The notes beneath the pieces are model-generated. The model made no database searches. It saw only the letters and a list, made by a program, of their open reading frames with translations, and was not told where the DNA came from. 64,000 bases of DNA, taken from assembly GCA_964589785.1 (NCBI GenBank), contig CAZPUQ010000004.1, positions 124,001 through 188,000 on the forward strand, read 5' to 3'. The first letter of the stretch is position 1. Each line of letters begins with the position of its first letter. Positions 16,955-25,543 of this stretch are shown here, in pieces. The DNA comes from JAGVSR01 sp964589785. Lineage in GTDB: Bacteria; Pseudomonadota; Alphaproteobacteria; Rhizobiales; Hyphomicrobiaceae. The position numbers and the translations under genes were made by a program.

Positions 16955-18433
16955 ATGACCACGAGCCGACTGACCCGCCTCTTCACCCTCGCCGTTCCCG
17001 TGGCCGTGGCGGGGGCCGCGCTGGCGTGGTTCCTCAACCTCGGCGCCCCCGCCCGGTCGCGGCTCGACTATGAGACGGTCACGGTCGAGAAGGGCCTGAT
17101 CCGGCGCATCGTCTCGACCTCGGGCCCGGTGCGGGCGCTGGTGACGGTGAGCGTCGGCTCCTACCTTTCGGGTCCCGTCGAAACCGTCACCGTGGACTTC
17201 AATTCCGAGGTGAAGCCCGGCGACGTGCTGGCGCGCCTCGACCGGCGCACATTCGCGGCCAACGTGGCGCAAGCGGAAGCCAACCTCTTGTCGGCGCAGG
17301 CCGCGCTCACCAACCAGAAGGCCGCCCTCATCCGGGCCGAGGCCGTACTGCGCAACGCCGAGCGGACCATCGCGCGCCAGCAGTCGCTCGCCGAGAAGCG
17401 CTTCGCCAGCGAGCAGTCGCTCGACAATGCCGTCCGCGACCGGGACGTCGCCAAAGCCGACATCGAGGTCGCCAAGGCGCTGATCGAGACCGCCGACGCG
17501 CAGATCGTGCAGCGCAAGGCGGCGCTCGAGGCCGCGCGCGTCGACCTGGAGCGCTCCGAGATCAAGTCGCCCATCGCCGGCACCGTGATCTCGCGCTCCG
17601 TCGACCCCGGCCAGACGGTCGCCGCGAGCTTCCAGGCGCCGGAGCTCTTCAAGATCGCGCAGGACCTGTCGCGCATCCGCATCGAGGCGCAGGTCAACGA
17701 GGCCGATGTCGGATCGGTCGCGGAGGGCAATCCCGTGACGTTCACGGTCGATGCCTACCCGGACCGGGAGTTCGAAGGCCGCGTCACGCAGATCCGCCTT
17801 GCCGCCACCGAGATCAACAACGTGGTCACCTACACGGTCATCATCGAGGCGCGCAACGACGACCGGCATCTGTTCCCCGGCATGACAGCCAACGTGCGCA
17901 TCGAGAGCGCGCGGCGCGAGGACGTGCTGCGCGTCTCCAACGACGCCTTGCGCTTCAGGCCGCGCGGCAGCGAGGCGGGATCCGACGGCGAGCGGCCCGG
18001 CAGCGATCCTGATCGGTGGTCGCAGCGCACGCTCGAACGCGTCAAGGGCGAGCTCGCGCTCACGCCTGAGCAGGGCCTGATGCTCGGCCGCGAGATCGAC
18101 GCCATCGTCGCGGAGGACCGCGAGGCGGCGCAGACGGGCGGCTTCGGTCCGTCCCCGTTCGATGCCAAGGCGTCGCGCATGAAGCTCATGATGCGCCTCG
18201 AGCACACGATCGTGCCCACCATGAGCGAGGAGCAGCGCAGGACGTTCGAGCGCTGGAAGAGTGGCCGCGAGACCGCGCGCACGGCGGTCCTGTGGTCGCC
18301 GGGCGCCGACGGGCAGCCGCAGCGGCACGTGGCCCGGCTCGGCCTTGCCGACGACCAGTACACCGAGATCATAGGCGGCGACGTCGCACAAGGCGACCGC
18401 ATCATTGTGCGGGTGCGCGAGGCGCGCAAATGA
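16955..18433 (+). CDS. MacA-like efflux periplasmic adaptor (membrane fusion protein) with CpxP-like insertion
   Basis: Links an inner-membrane ABC pump to the outer membrane. The 492-residue product has an N-terminal membrane anchor (residues 10-28), a biotinyl-lipoyl domain, a long coiled-coil hairpin (about 100-190) and a beta-barrel domain. At about 120 residues longer than usual MacA proteins, it carries a charged helical insertion (about 335-445) with LALTPEQGLML and MSEEQRRTFERWK, reminiscent of the LTxxQ repeats of CpxP/Spy periplasmic stress proteins. The last codon overlaps the ATPase start (ATGA). A four-hexamer operator lies about 270 bp upstream. Confidence 0.88.
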   Translation: MTTSRLTRLFTLAVPVAVAGAALAWFLNLGAPARSRLDYETVTVEKGLIRRIVSTSGPVRALVTVSVGSYLSGPVETVTVDFNSEVKPGDVLARLDRRTFAANVAQAEANLLSAQAALTNQKAALIRAEAVLRNAERTIARQQSLAEKRFASEQSLDNAVRDRDVAKADIEVAKALIETADAQIVQRKAALEAARVDLERSEIKSPIAGTVISRSVDPGQTVAASFQAPELFKIAQDLSRIRIEAQVNEADVGSVAEGNPVTFTVDAYPDREFEGRVTQIRLAATEINNVVTYTVIIEARNDDRHLFPGMTANVRIESARREDVLRVSNDALRFRPRGSEAGSDGERPGSDPDRWSQRTLERVKGELALTPEQGLMLGREIDAIVAEDREAAQTGGFGPSPFDAKASRMKLMMRLEHTIVPTMSEEQRRTFERWKSGRETARTAVLWSPGADGQPQRHVARLGLADDQYTEIIGGDVAQGDRIIVRVREARK

Positions 18434-19173
18434 GCACGCCCGGCAGACAGGCCGCCGCCGCGCCTCCCCCGATCATCCAGGCGCGCGACGTCGTCAAGCT
18501 CTACCGGATGGGCGAGCAGGAGCTGAGGGCCCTCGACGGCGTCTCGCTCGACATCGAGGCCGGGGAGTTCGTCGCGATCATGGGCGCCTCGGGATCGGGC
18601 AAATCGACCATGATGAACCTGATCGGCGGGCTCGACACGCCGACGAGCGGCAGCCTCGCGATCGACGGACGCGACATCGGCCGCATGTCGGCCGACGATC
18701 TCGCCCTGCTGCGCAACCGCACCATCGGCTTCGTCTTCCAGCAGTTCAACCTGCTGCCCCGCACGACGGCGCTGAGGCAGGTCATGCTGCCGCTGCTCTA
18801 CGCCCACCCGCGTCCGGCCGACATGGAGGCGCACGCCCGTTTGCGGCTGGAGCAGGTCGGACTCGGCGAGCGCATCCATCATCTGCCGCGCCAGCTCTCC
18901 GGCGGCCAGCAGCAGCGCGTCGCCATTGCGCGCGCGCTCGTCAACGATCCCAAGATCCTGCTCGCCGATGAGCCGACCGGCGCCCTCGACAGCCGCACCT
19001 CGCAGGACATCATGCGGCTCTTCGCCGATCTCAACGCCGCCGGCATCACCGTGGTGGTGGTCACGCACGAGCCCGACATCGCCGAATGGGCGCGCCGCCG
19101 CATCACCTTCCGCGACGGCCGGGTAATCTCCGACGTCGCCCAAGGGGCGCGCATCCCGGAGGCGGCCGCATGA
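18430..19173 (+). CDS. MacB-like efflux ABC transporter, ATP-binding protein
   Basis: A 247-residue ABC ATPase of the LolD/MacB class. Walker A GASGSGKST, signature LSGGQQQR, Walker B ILLADEPTGALD and the switch histidine in VVTHEPD are all intact, so it should be active. It energises the FtsX-type permease encoded immediately downstream. The start at 18430 overlaps the adaptor stop, and the stop overlaps the permease start, so the three genes form one translationally coupled operon. The substrate could be a macrolide, a peptide or a lipid and cannot be told from sequence. Confidence 0.93.
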   Translation: MSTPGRQAAAAPPPIIQARDVVKLYRMGEQELRALDGVSLDIEAGEFVAIMGASGSGKSTMMNLIGGLDTPTSGSLAIDGRDIGRMSADDLALLRNRTIGFVFQQFNLLPRTTALRQVMLPLLYAHPRPADMEAHARLRLEQVGLGERIHHLPRQLSGGQQQRVAIARALVNDPKILLADEPTGALDSRTSQDIMRLFADLNAAGITVVVVTHEPDIAEWARRRITFRDGRVISDVAQGARIPEAAA

Positions 19174-20402
19174 ACCTCAAGGACAGCCTCGCGGTGGCGC
19201 TGACGGCGCTGCGCTCCAACATGCTCCGGTCGATCCTGACGACGCTCGGCATCGTCATCGGCGTCGCCTCGGTCATCATCCTGGTTGCGGTCGGCAACGG
19301 CGCGGCCGGCGAGGTGAACCGGCAAATCACGTCGCTCGGCACGAATATGCTCGTCATCTTCCCGGATGCGATGCGCGTCATGGGCCGCTCGAGTGCGGCG
19401 GGCACCGCGCTGCCGCTCTCGGAGGGCGACCTCGCGTCGCTGCGCGACAAGGTCGACGGGGTCGTCGGCATCTCGGGCCAGCTCGACGAGTCGGCGCCCG
19501 TCGTCCGCGGCAACCTCAACTGGACGACCGCGATCGGCGGCGTGCACGCCGACTATCTGGACGTTCGCGACTGGCCCGTGAGCGAAGGGCGTGCCCTGAC
19601 CGCGCAGGACATCCGCGCCGCGTCCCGCGTCGCCATCATCGGCCAGACGGTCGCGCGGCAGCTCTTTCCCGGCGAGAACCCGGTGGGCTCGGAGGTCCGC
19701 ATCAAGAACGTGCCGTTCGAGATCGTCGGCCTCCTGTCCGTCAAGGGACAGTCGGCGATGGGGCGCGACCAGGACGATGTCATGCTCATCCCGATCACGA
19801 CGGCGCGCAACCGCGTGGTCGGCAAGAGCGATGTCCAGGTCGACCAGGTCGGGCGCATCTACGTGAAGCTCGACCAGCACATCGACATCCGGGCGGCACA
19901 GGAGGAAATGGAAACTCTGCTGCGCCAGCGGCGCAAGAGCGGACCGAACAACGAGGACACGTTCTCTGTGCGCAATCTGGCGGAGTTCATGCGTGCACGC
20001 ACGGAAGTGCTCTCGACCATGAGCTATCTGCTCGGCGCGACGTCGGCAATTTCGCTCATCGTCGGCGGAATTGGCATCATGAACATAATGCTGGTTTCGG
20101 TAACGGAGCGGACCCGTGAAATCGGCCTCAGGATGGCCGTGGGCGGCCGCAAGCGCGACATCCTGATCCAGTTTCTGGTGGAGGCGGTGACGCTGTGCTT
20201 GTTCGGCGGCGTAATCGGCATTGGCCTTGGAATTGGAATTGCCTGGTTGATTGCCTATATGGCGAGTTGGCCGGTGGACGTCAGCTTCGGCGTCATCGGT
20301 CTGGCAATGGGCGCTGCTGCGATCACCGGCATTGTTTTCGGTTATTTTCCCGCCCGGCGGGCGGCGAGCTTCAACCCGATTGATGCTCTCAGAAGTGAAT
20401 GA
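19170..20402 (+). CDS. MacB-like efflux ABC transporter, FtsX-type permease
   Basis: A 410-residue inner-membrane protein with the MacB topology: one N-terminal membrane helix (about residues 20-45), a large periplasmic domain, and three C-terminal helices (ATSAISLIVGGIGIMNIMLV onward). The cytosolic coupling motif TERTREIGLRMAVGGRKRDI and the C-terminal PARRAASFNPIDALRSE are family hallmarks. It is separate from its ATPase, unlike fused E. coli MacB. The last 350 bases are visibly richer in A/T and use different codons from the first part of the gene. Confidence 0.92.
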   Translation: MNLKDSLAVALTALRSNMLRSILTTLGIVIGVASVIILVAVGNGAAGEVNRQITSLGTNMLVIFPDAMRVMGRSSAAGTALPLSEGDLASLRDKVDGVVGISGQLDESAPVVRGNLNWTTAIGGVHADYLDVRDWPVSEGRALTAQDIRAASRVAIIGQTVARQLFPGENPVGSEVRIKNVPFEIVGLLSVKGQSAMGRDQDDVMLIPITTARNRVVGKSDVQVDQVGRIYVKLDQHIDIRAAQEEMETLLRQRRKSGPNNEDTFSVRNLAEFMRARTEVLSTMSYLLGATSAISLIVGGIGIMNIMLVSVTERTREIGLRMAVGGRKRDILIQFLVEAVTLCLFGGVIGIGLGIGIAWLIAYMASWPVDVSFGVIGLAMGAAAITGIVFGYFPARRAASFNPIDALRSE

Positions 20403-20687
20403 TCTTCAACAAATACGAGAATGTTTCCGGTCTGATGAGCACATGCCTGAGTATCGGATGAACCGGCCGGTTCAGGACATTGTCTTAATATGCATTGCCT
20501 TAGGTCATTCGATGTGGGAGTTTCGTCGCCGTTGCGCGACCTTGCACGTTCATGACATGTGATCGCAATTGCTGCGGCAAAAAACGCTCTGCCCGCGCCG
20601 CATGCGGGCGCTATACCTTGCCGGGCCACGTCAATGGGAAATAAGATGCCGCCGCTTAAGCGGCAGCACCAACAGGGAATGCTCGAT
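20403..20687. other. Intergenic region before the H-NS-like gene, with a degenerate copy of the operator
   Basis: This 285-bp stretch is less GC-rich than its surroundings. It contains CTGAGT (20447), ATGAAC 11 bp later (20458) and GTTCAG (20470, 12 bp later), similar to but not the same as the operators at 16648 and 59009. ATGAACCGGCCGGTTCAG also forms an almost perfect palindrome. Confidence 0.35.
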
Positions 20688-21008
20688 ATGGCCGCTGTAA
20701 ACGTAGAGAAAATGTCTTTGAGGGAGATCAATGATCTCGAAGCCAAGATCGCGCGGGCGAAGTCAGCCGCACGCGAGAAGGCGAAGTCGGATCTGAAGGA
20801 TCGCATTGATCGCCTCGTGGACGGTTCGGGGTTCACCATTGCCGAGCTCTATGGCTACGCGCCGCGCGGTCGTGGCCGTTCCAAATCGGCGGCCAAATAT
20901 GCCAATCCGGAAAATCGCGGCGAGACATGGACCGGTCGCGGCCGCAAGCCGAATTGGCTGGTGGCGCGTCTGAAGAAGGGCGCCAAGCTGGAAGATTTCG
21001 CGATCTGA
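20688..21008 (+). CDS. H-NS family nucleoid protein (HvrA-like)
   Basis: A 106-residue DNA-binding protein. An N-terminal helical oligomerisation region (MSLREINDLEAKIARAKSAA) is followed by the C-terminal DNA-binding domain with YANPENRGETWTGRGRKPNW, the conserved H-NS/HvrA minor-groove loop (core GRGRKP). Such proteins silence AT-rich DNA, and the Rhodobacter homologue HvrA tunes photosynthesis and nitrogen genes. ATG 20688 was chosen because AGGGA lies 9 bases upstream. An ATG at 20679 would add three residues. A strong terminator follows at 21045. Confidence 0.92.
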   Translation: MAAVNVEKMSLREINDLEAKIARAKSAAREKAKSDLKDRIDRLVDGSGFTIAELYGYAPRGRGRSKSAAKYANPENRGETWTGRGRKPNWLVARLKKGAKLEDFAI

Positions 21009-21044
21009 GCGCGGGCCCTTCCGGGGGCGGATCAACCGAACGTC

Positions 21045-21084
21045 AAGAGCCGCCGCAGCCCCGCTGCGGCGGCTCTTCCGTTTT
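21045..21084 (+). terminator. Intrinsic terminator of the H-NS-like gene
   Basis: A perfect 14-bp stem, 21045-21058 with 21064-21077, loop of 5, followed by CCGTTTTCC. Confidence 0.85.
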
Positions 21085-21198
21085 CCGCAAGCGATCCGCT
21101 TCCGGCTCGTTGCGGTCGAAACGGGCCCAAAGGTCTTGAACCGGCCCCTGTGGCGCCCATGTTGAAACAGGAAGTACTGCAAAACAGGGAGGAGCGCG

Positions 21199-21381
21199 AT
21201 GCAGGCCCTTGAGATACAGGAGCAGGCGCGGCAGTTGATGGCCGCCCTCGGCCCAAAGGCGATCGCGGAGGCCGCGCGCAAGGCGCAGGCCTTGGAGGCC
21301 AGCGGCCAGAAAGAGGAGGCCCAGGACTGGCGGCGGATCGAATCCGCGCTGGCGCTGATGATCGGTCCGCGCGCAACCTAG
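21199..21381 (+). CDS. Small conserved hypothetical protein (60 aa)
   Basis: A 60-residue, mostly helical, soluble protein with no signal peptide. The start is well supported by GGGAGGAG five bases before ATG 21199. The composition (MQALEIQEQARQLMAALG then AIAEAARKAQALEASGQ) fits a two- or three-helix bundle. Similar short proteins are, from memory, widespread in Rhizobiales genomes, without a known function. It stands alone between the H-NS-like gene terminator and a convergent small membrane-protein gene. Confidence 0.7.
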   Translation: MQALEIQEQARQLMAALGPKAIAEAARKAQALEASGQKEEAQDWRRIESALALMIGPRAT

Positions 21382-21443
21382 TCTATTCCGGTTCCGGTCT
21401 TCGTGACGCGGGCCCCTCGGTCCGCGTCAGATCTGGCGCCGCG

Positions 21444-21704
21444 TCAGGTGCGGACCGCGTAGATATGCTCCCACGCGAAGAGGCAGACCGCATAGGCTGC
21501 GGCCAGCACGAGGAATGTGTCGGCGACCTGGCGCGGTTCTGCGTCGACGAGCGCAAGCCAGTCGGGCGCATGGTGGGCGACGAGCGCAAGCGCGGCAAAG
21601 AAGACGGTGAAGCCGCAGAACACGATCTGCACGAAGCGCTGCGAGCGCAAACGCAGGTCGTCGAGGAATTCGTCCTCGGAGTGGGGATCGCTGTCGGGGA
21701 GCAT
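21444..21704 (-). CDS. Small membrane protein (86 aa), unknown function
   Basis: An acidic, hydrophilic N-terminus of about 22 residues precedes two hydrophobic segments (IVFCGFTVFFAALALVAHHA near 27-46 and ADTFLVLAAAYAVCLFAWEHI near 61-81), so it is a likely inner-membrane protein with two helices. The ribosome binding site before ATG 21704 is weak, which lowers confidence. It lies downstream of the CCA-adding enzyme gene on the opposite side of its stop, about 100 bp away on the same strand. Confidence 0.5.
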   Translation of the reverse strand: MLPDSDPHSEDEFLDDLRLRSQRFVQIVFCGFTVFFAALALVAHHAPDWLALVDAEPRQVADTFLVLAAAYAVCLFAWEHIYAVRT

Positions 21705-21810
21705 GGGCCGTGCCTACGCGGGTACAATTGACAGGGCGGATGTAGCAAGCTGTGGGCCAAGCCTGCCGTAGACAGCATAACTCTGTCGGCCGGCGCCGCA
21801 AAGCTTTGAT

Positions 21811-23079
21811 TTACGTCTTCTTAAGGTTGACGAGCGCACCGAGCCGCTCACGCACGAGCTCGGCGTCGTCGGGGAAGCCTGAGGCCATCCACCACTGGTC
21901 GAGAAGGCCGAGGATGTGTCCGACCTCGGGGCCCGGCGGCACGCCGAGCGCGATCACGTCGCGGCCGCCGATGGGCAGGACCGGAGCCGTCCACCAGTCG
22001 GCGAGTGCGAGACGGGCGCGGTAGGCGTCACCGGTGATGCCGCACGCCAGGTCGCGCGCCCAAGTGACGAGAAGCCCGTCGCGGAAGGCACCGGCGCCGC
22101 GCCGGTAGATGAGCGACTTGGCCCTGAGCTCGGGCTCGGCCGGATCGAAGGCGCGGTCGGGCAACGTGAGATCGGCGAGGCGCTCGTATTCCGCCTTCGA
22201 CAGGCGCAGGCGGTCGCGCAGGTCGGCCGCCGCATCCGACGCGCACACGGCGAGCGCGTAGAGACGGCGGACAGCGTCCGGCGCAATCCCGTTGGCGCTC
22301 TCGATGGCCGCGAGGCGGGCGAGCGTCACCACGTCGCCGGCGCGGCCAAGAATACGCGCCAGGATGCCGGCCTCGTCCATTTCCGACAAGGCCAGCGGCG
22401 CGTGCGGGGCGATGAGAAGCTTCAGGAACTCGGCGCGGATGCGCTCGGCGGAGATTTGCTCCAGTCCCGCCTGCAAGGCGGCACAGGCGGCATGGCCCTG
22501 GCCGTCGATGCTGCCCTCGGCGTACTCGGCCGTGAAGCGGTAGAAGCGCAAAATGCGCAGGAAGTCCTCCGCGATGCGATCCTCCGGCCGGCCGATGAAG
22601 CGGACCCGATGGGCGGCGAGATCCTCGACGCCGCCGGTGAAGTCGTGCAGCGTGCCGTCCGGATCGCAGTAGAGCGCGTTGATCGTGAAGTCGCGGCGAT
22701 GCGCGTCGCTCGCCCAGTCCTCCGTGAAGGCGACGGTCGCGCGCCGCCCGTGCGTTTCCACGTCGCGGCGCAGCGTCGTCACCTCGAACGGCCTGTGCTC
22801 GCAGAGGATCGTCACCGTGCCGTGCTCGATGCCGGTCGGGATGGCGGCAAGGCCGGCCCGTTCGGCCCGGGCGAGGACGTCCTCTGGAACCACGGACGTG
22901 GCGATGTCGATGTCCGTCACCTGCCGTCCGATGAGCGTGTTGCGCACCGCGCCGCCGACGATGCGCGCAAGCCCGCCGCCGTCCATGACGCACGCCAGCA
23001 CGCGCTGGGTGGCGGGCGCTTTGAGCCAGGCCGCCGCGGCGAGCGCAGGATGGGGCGAAGGGAGAGGGCGCGGGGTCAC
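21811..23079 (-). CDS. cca: CCA tRNA nucleotidyltransferase / poly(A) polymerase family protein
   Basis: Adds or repairs the 3' CCA of tRNAs. A 422-residue class II nucleotidyltransferase: the catalytic head has IVGGAVRNTLIGR with the carboxylates of VTDIDIA, followed by RRDFTINALYCD and RILRFYRFTAEY, motifs shared by CCA-adding enzymes and bacterial poly(A) polymerase. The start is a GTG at 23079. It is the third gene of a leftward operon after a NUDIX gene and a DUF6111 gene (12-bp gap), an arrangement common in Rhizobiales. Confidence 0.9.
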   Translation of the reverse strand: MTPRPLPSPHPALAAAAWLKAPATQRVLACVMDGGGLARIVGGAVRNTLIGRQVTDIDIATSVVPEDVLARAERAGLAAIPTGIEHGTVTILCEHRPFEVTTLRRDVETHGRRATVAFTEDWASDAHRRDFTINALYCDPDGTLHDFTGGVEDLAAHRVRFIGRPEDRIAEDFLRILRFYRFTAEYAEGSIDGQGHAACAALQAGLEQISAERIRAEFLKLLIAPHAPLALSEMDEAGILARILGRAGDVVTLARLAAIESANGIAPDAVRRLYALAVCASDAAADLRDRLRLSKAEYERLADLTLPDRAFDPAEPELRAKSLIYRRGAGAFRDGLLVTWARDLACGITGDAYRARLALADWWTAPVLPIGGRDVIALGVPPGPEVGHILGLLDQWWMASGFPDDAELVRERLGALVNLKKT

Positions 23080-23091
23080 GGTTCCGATCCG

Positions 23092-23382
23092 CTATTCGAT
23101 GCGGCCGGGCTCGATGCGCCCGTCCTTGTAGACGGGCGGCACATAGGTCTGGCCGGGCTTGCCGCCCGATGTCGTGCCGAAGGCCACCAGCGCGGCGATG
23201 AGCAGGACCGTGCCCGCCGCCGCGAGCCAGAGAAGCGGCGCGTCGTTCAGCACGCGCGAGACGCGGATGCGGCCGTCGGGCGTGCGCTCGAGCGTCTCGG
23301 GCCGGGCGATCAGCACCCAGCCGACGTAAGCGGCGGTCGGCAGAAGGAAGAGAAGGATGTTTTCGATGACGACGCGGATCAT
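23092..23382 (-). CDS. DUF6111-like small membrane protein
   Basis: A 96-residue protein with two hydrophobic helices (IENILLFLLPTAAYVGWVLI at 6-25 and LLWLAAAGTVLLIAALVAFG at 50-69) and a hydrophilic C-terminus ending YVPPVYKDGRIEPGRIE. It lies between the NUDIX and cca genes in one operon (25-bp and 12-bp gaps). The family is conserved at this locus in Rhizobiales but its function is unknown. Confidence 0.75.
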   Translation of the reverse strand: MIRVVIENILLFLLPTAAYVGWVLIARPETLERTPDGRIRVSRVLNDAPLLWLAAAGTVLLIAALVAFGTTSGGKPGQTYVPPVYKDGRIEPGRIE

Positions 23383-23407
23383 GGACTGCTTTCTAAGGAC
23401 GGGCCGC

Positions 23408-24073
23408 TCACGGCGCGAAGAGCCGGTCGTGCAGGTTCCTCAGGATGCCGGCCGTGGCACCCCAGATATAGCGCTCGCCATAGGGCATCGCATAGAAGCG
23501 CCGATCGCGGCCGCCGAGCATGTGGGCATGGATGACATGATTGGCGGGGTCCATGAGGAAGGCAAGCGGCACCTCGAAGACATCCGCCACTTCCTCCGTG
23601 TTGGGCCGGACCTCGAAACCCGGACGGACAAGGGCCACGACGGGGGTGACGGCAAAGCCCGTGCCGGTCCGGTACGTGTCGAGGAAGCCCAGCGGATCGA
23701 CGAAGGCGCGCGCAAGGCCGATCTCCTCCTCCGCCTCGCGCAGCGCAGTGACGAGCGGGCCCGCGTCCTCAGGGTCGGGCTTGCCGCCGGGGAAGGCGAT
23801 CTGGCCGGCGTGGGCGGGCAGGTGAGGCGTGCGCAGCGTCAACAGCACGGTGAGGTCGTCGCGCGCGACAACGGGCACGAGGACGGCGGCCGGGCGCGGC
23901 GGTGCATCGCCCCGCCAGTCGGCGAAGGCGGCCGGATTGAGGTCGAAATCGCTCGGCGGAGGCACCGGGATTGCGGGGCGCGGCGCGGCGGGCGGCTCGC
24001 GATTGAGACGCTCAGCCGCCAGCGCCCGGAACGCGTCCGGGGCGAGCGTGGCGGCGGGCGGAACGGGCAGCAT
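23408..24073 (-). CDS. NUDIX hydrolase, probable CoA pyrophosphatase
   Basis: A 221-residue NUDIX enzyme. The Nudix box is intact (GGKPDPEDAG...REAEEEIGL), preceded by LLTLRTPHLPAHAGQIAFPGG, the extended motif of the CoA/NADH pyrophosphatase subfamily (NUDT7/YeaB type). Cleavage of CoA or its derivatives is therefore likely. It is the first gene of a leftward operon with DUF6111 and cca. ATG 24073 gives the N-terminus MLPVPPAATL. Confidence 0.87.
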   Translation of the reverse strand: MLPVPPAATLAPDAFRALAAERLNREPPAAPRPAIPVPPPSDFDLNPAAFADWRGDAPPRPAAVLVPVVARDDLTVLLTLRTPHLPAHAGQIAFPGGKPDPEDAGPLVTALREAEEEIGLARAFVDPLGFLDTYRTGTGFAVTPVVALVRPGFEVRPNTEEVADVFEVPLAFLMDPANHVIHAHMLGGRDRRFYAMPYGERYIWGATAGILRNLHDRLFAP

Positions 24074-24255
24074 GGTGGGTGTTGACTCACTTCGTCGCCT
24101 GGCCGGTCCGCGGCCGAGGCCGTCGGTCGGCCACTTCGGACCCGGTCTTGCCGCATTTCGCACGTGTTGGCATGCACAAAATACCGCGATTCAAGGATAA
24201 CCGATCCCTTGCGGACGGGGTCGTGCGGGACAGGGTTGTGCGGGATCGGGGCAGA

Positions 24256-25488
24256 ATGGCAGCGCGAACACGAAGCGGGGGCACCGGCGGGCTTCGCGGC
24301 GTCTTGGCCGGGCTCGTCGCCCTGCTTGTCCTTGGCGCCGGTCTGGCGGGACCGGCGGTCGCCGTCTCGCCCGAGAAGGCTTTCGCCTCGACGCTCGGGT
24401 CTGCCGAGCGGCGGACGTTCGAGACCTACATCGCCGCGCGCGCGTACCACGCCCTGACGGTCGACGAGTTCTGGGGCGAGGTGGAGGAGAAGCGCGCGCT
24501 GCGCCGCAAGAAGCGCGCCGCCGATGCGCCGGTCACCGCCAAGGACTATGTCCGCGGCCTCCCGCCCGACTACACGGGGCCGAAGCTGTCCGATGACTTG
24601 GCGCGGCGCTGGGAGAAGTTCAGGCAGGCGGACGAGAAGAAGAAGCCGCCGCCGGCGCCCGCACCGGGCATCGCGGACTTCCTCGCCCACGCCAAGGCCG
24701 AGTTCGGCTTCGTGCCCGATCGCATCCCGGAGCGCGAGTTCAAGCGCCGCTATGCCCGCGAGGCCCTCGCCGTGGGGCTGACGAAGCACCAGGTCGTGCG
24801 CGTCTACGCGCTCGAGACCAGCGGGCTCGGCACCGCCGACATGGTGGCGGGCGTGCATCCGATTACCAGAAAGGGCACGCCGATCTCGACCGCGCTCGGC
24901 TACGCGCAGCTCCTATCGGCGAACTCGACGAGCGAGCTCGTCAAGCACGGGCCCGGCTTCATCGCGCGCCTGAAGCGCATGGCGAAAGGGGCGCCGACGC
25001 CCGAGGCGGCGGCGCGCTACGAGCGCAAGGCGCGCATCCTGACGCGCATGCTCGCGGTGGCGCGCTCGGTCCCGAACGACTGGAGCCGCCACGTCGCGCT
25101 CGGCCGGACGGCGAAGGGCTACGGCATCCACGCCATCAACGTCGACGGCGACATCGGGCCGTGGCTTCAGGTCGTCAAGCTCGAGGGCCTGAAGACGCTG
25201 GCGGAAAAGAAGGGCCGCGCGCGGCTGTCGGGCGCGGAGATCGAGCTCATGAACCTCGCCGGGCCGGCCACGGGCCTGGAGATGATGACGCCCGCCGGCC
25301 GCGGCGCGACGACCCCCAACTTCTTCGAGCGCGGCGGCTACGGGCGCAACACGATCGTGCGCGGCAAGACGTCGGCCGAGCTTCTGGCTGCGCTCGACGA
25401 GCGCATGGACACCAACGAGAAGAACGAGGGCGCGGTGGTATTCACGCAGGTGTTCGACGAAGTCGCCGCCGAGATCGCGCGCCAGTAG
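24256..25488 (+). CDS. Secreted protein of unknown function, possible lytic-transglycosylase-like fold
   Basis: A 410-residue protein. A signal peptide (GVLAGLVALLVLGAGLAGPAVA) is followed by a basic, Pro-containing stretch (residues 80-140) and a conserved-looking globular domain. That domain contains VYALETSGLG followed by TALGYAQLLSANS, an arrangement like the catalytic glutamate and GxxQ motif of SLT-type transglycosylases. The resemblance is my inference from motif spacing only. ATG 24256 was chosen because the signal peptide begins nearby. It diverges from the NUDIX operon and converges on the pseudoazurin gene. Confidence 0.7.
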   Translation: MAARTRSGGTGGLRGVLAGLVALLVLGAGLAGPAVAVSPEKAFASTLGSAERRTFETYIAARAYHALTVDEFWGEVEEKRALRRKKRAADAPVTAKDYVRGLPPDYTGPKLSDDLARRWEKFRQADEKKKPPPAPAPGIADFLAHAKAEFGFVPDRIPEREFKRRYAREALAVGLTKHQVVRVYALETSGLGTADMVAGVHPITRKGTPISTALGYAQLLSANSTSELVKHGPGFIARLKRMAKGAPTPEAAARYERKARILTRMLAVARSVPNDWSRHVALGRTAKGYGIHAINVDGDIGPWLQVVKLEGLKTLAEKKGRARLSGAEIELMNLAGPATGLEMMTPAGRGATTPNFFERGGYGRNTIVRGKTSAELLAALDERMDTNEKNEGAVVFTQVFDEVAAEIARQ

Positions 25489-25543
25489 AGGCGCGCGCCG
25501 CCGGCGGCATCGCTTCCGGACCACGGGATAGTAGAGATCGAAC

